A DNA stretch of 64,000 bases from Erythrobacter dokdonensis DSW-74 (GTDB lineage: Bacteria > Pseudomonadota > Alphaproteobacteria > Sphingomonadales > Sphingomonadaceae), in contig NZ_LZYB01000002.1 in NCBI RefSeq assembly GCF_001677335.1, positions 186,001-250,000 on the forward strand, read 5' to 3'. The notes under the pieces were generated by a model. The model ran no database searches, was not told the origin of the DNA, and saw only the letters and a list, made by a program, of their open reading frames with translations. This document shows positions 63,481 through 64,000 of the stretch, one piece after another (the first letter of the stretch is position 1; each line of letters starts with the position of its first letter). Position numbers and translations under genes: made by a program.

Positions 63481-64000
63481 TCAGAAGGTGAAGCCAGCGG
63501 TCAGCTTGTAGAAGTCGCCGTCATTGCCGCTTTCAACGTCGGCGCCGGCAGTGAAGCGGGCGAAGAAGCCGTTGTCGGTCTTGAACTGAATGTAGGGGCC
63601 GACCCATTGGTAGACCCGTGCGGTCGACCCGCCGGGGAAGGTGTTGCGGGTGTTGCTCAGCAGTTCGTAGTGCGCACCGGCAGAGACATTGTCGCTGAAC
63701 TTGTAGCCCGCGTTGATCCAGGTGTGCAGGAAGTCGAGCGCGGCATCGCCGTTGCGGTTACGCAGAGCGGCGTAGTAGCCGCCGTAATATTCCGCCTCGA
63801 AGGTGTCGTCGGAATAGTTGACGGTCAGGCTCGGCACGATGCCGTCGGCGAAGTTGCCGCCGGTTCCGGCCGGCACACCGTTCGGATCGCGCGCACCGCC
63901 CGACAGCAGCGCCCCGTTGGTGAGGCCGATCTGCGGCTTGATCACGAAATTGCCGCTGTAGATGGCAGCGCCGACGCCGAATTCGGTCCAGAGGTCGGAG
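63481..64000 (-). CDS. Outer-membrane beta-barrel-type protein, N-terminal part outside the window
   Basis: Open frame from the right edge to TGA at 63481; 172 residues are visible. Alternating beta-strand pattern with aromatic girdles (FEAEYYGGYYAAL; DFLHTWINAGYKFSDNVSAG; FFARFTAGADVESG) and a C-terminal Phe (YKLTAGFTF) as in outer-membrane barrels. It resembles uncharacterised alphaproteobacterial barrel proteins. The start lies beyond 64000. Confidence 0.75.
   Translation of the reverse strand, partial: SDLWTEFGVGAAIYSGNFVIKPQIGLTNGALLSGGARDPNGVPAGTGGNFADGIVPSLTVNYSDDTFEAEYYGGYYAALRNRNGDAALDFLHTWINAGYKFSDNVSAGAHYELLSNTRNTFPGGSTARVYQWVGPYIQFKTDNGFFARFTAGADVESGNDGDFYKLTAGFTF

Overview
The window is GC-rich and densely packed, and it looks like the chromosome of an alphaproteobacterium of the order Sphingomonadales, probably Erythrobacteraceae (Erythrobacter/Porphyrobacter type). 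This is an inference from gene content: class I lysyl-tRNA synthetase, the cell-cycle regulator GcrA, a gene-transfer-agent-type holin, type II NADH dehydrogenase, an aroQ-accB-accC cluster, and a light-dependent protochlorophyllide reductase, which is known from some aerobic anoxygenic phototrophs. No rRNA and no CRISPR array was seen. A near-perfect ParB centromere site (parS) at 2292-2305 suggests that the left end lies in the origin-proximal part of the chromosome.

Layout. 1-12.1 kb: a helicase cut by the left edge, parS, lysS, small membrane and periplasmic proteins, ettA, an M28 peptidase and the light-dependent protochlorophyllide reductase. 12.2-21.25 kb: a 9-kb integrative element inserted in a tRNA-Pro(TGG) gene and bounded by 51-bp direct repeats. 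It carries a tyrosine integrase and a run of envelope genes that includes two lysozyme-inhibitor-like proteins, a CPBP protease and a lipoprotein. It also holds a protein with two GIY-YIG-like domains and fragments of an IS66 transposase and a phage tape-measure protein. 21.3-33.6 kb: tRNA(CAT), a polysaccharide deacetylase-like protein, an atypical histidine kinase, an Lrp regulator, NDH-2, aroQ-accBC, a GTA-type holin, a CoA-ester lyase, a TonB-dependent receptor and SufE.

33.6-38.1 kb: an enlarged phage-shock (psp) locus. PspF is read rightwards. A sigma-54 promoter with a perfect core drives a leftward operon of about ten genes: a small membrane protein, pspA, pspB, pspC, then four more short proteins with a PspB-like plan (N-terminal membrane helix plus coiled coil), and a last small membrane protein. 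Most neighbours overlap by 1-4 bases, so they are probably translated together. This is the best candidate for an under-described system in the window.

38.1-54.4 kb: the conserved translation and RNA block rimP-nusA-ylxR-infB-(small membrane protein)-thioesterase-rbfA, later truB-rpsO-pnp, interleaved with PilZ, YceI, tdk, a site-2 protease and glpD. 54.4-64 kb: a DUF481 protein, gcrA, an ABC-2 permease, hspQ, tRNA-Ser(CGA), a large M16 peptidase, a penicillin/AHL acylase family enzyme, and an outer-membrane protein cut by the right edge.
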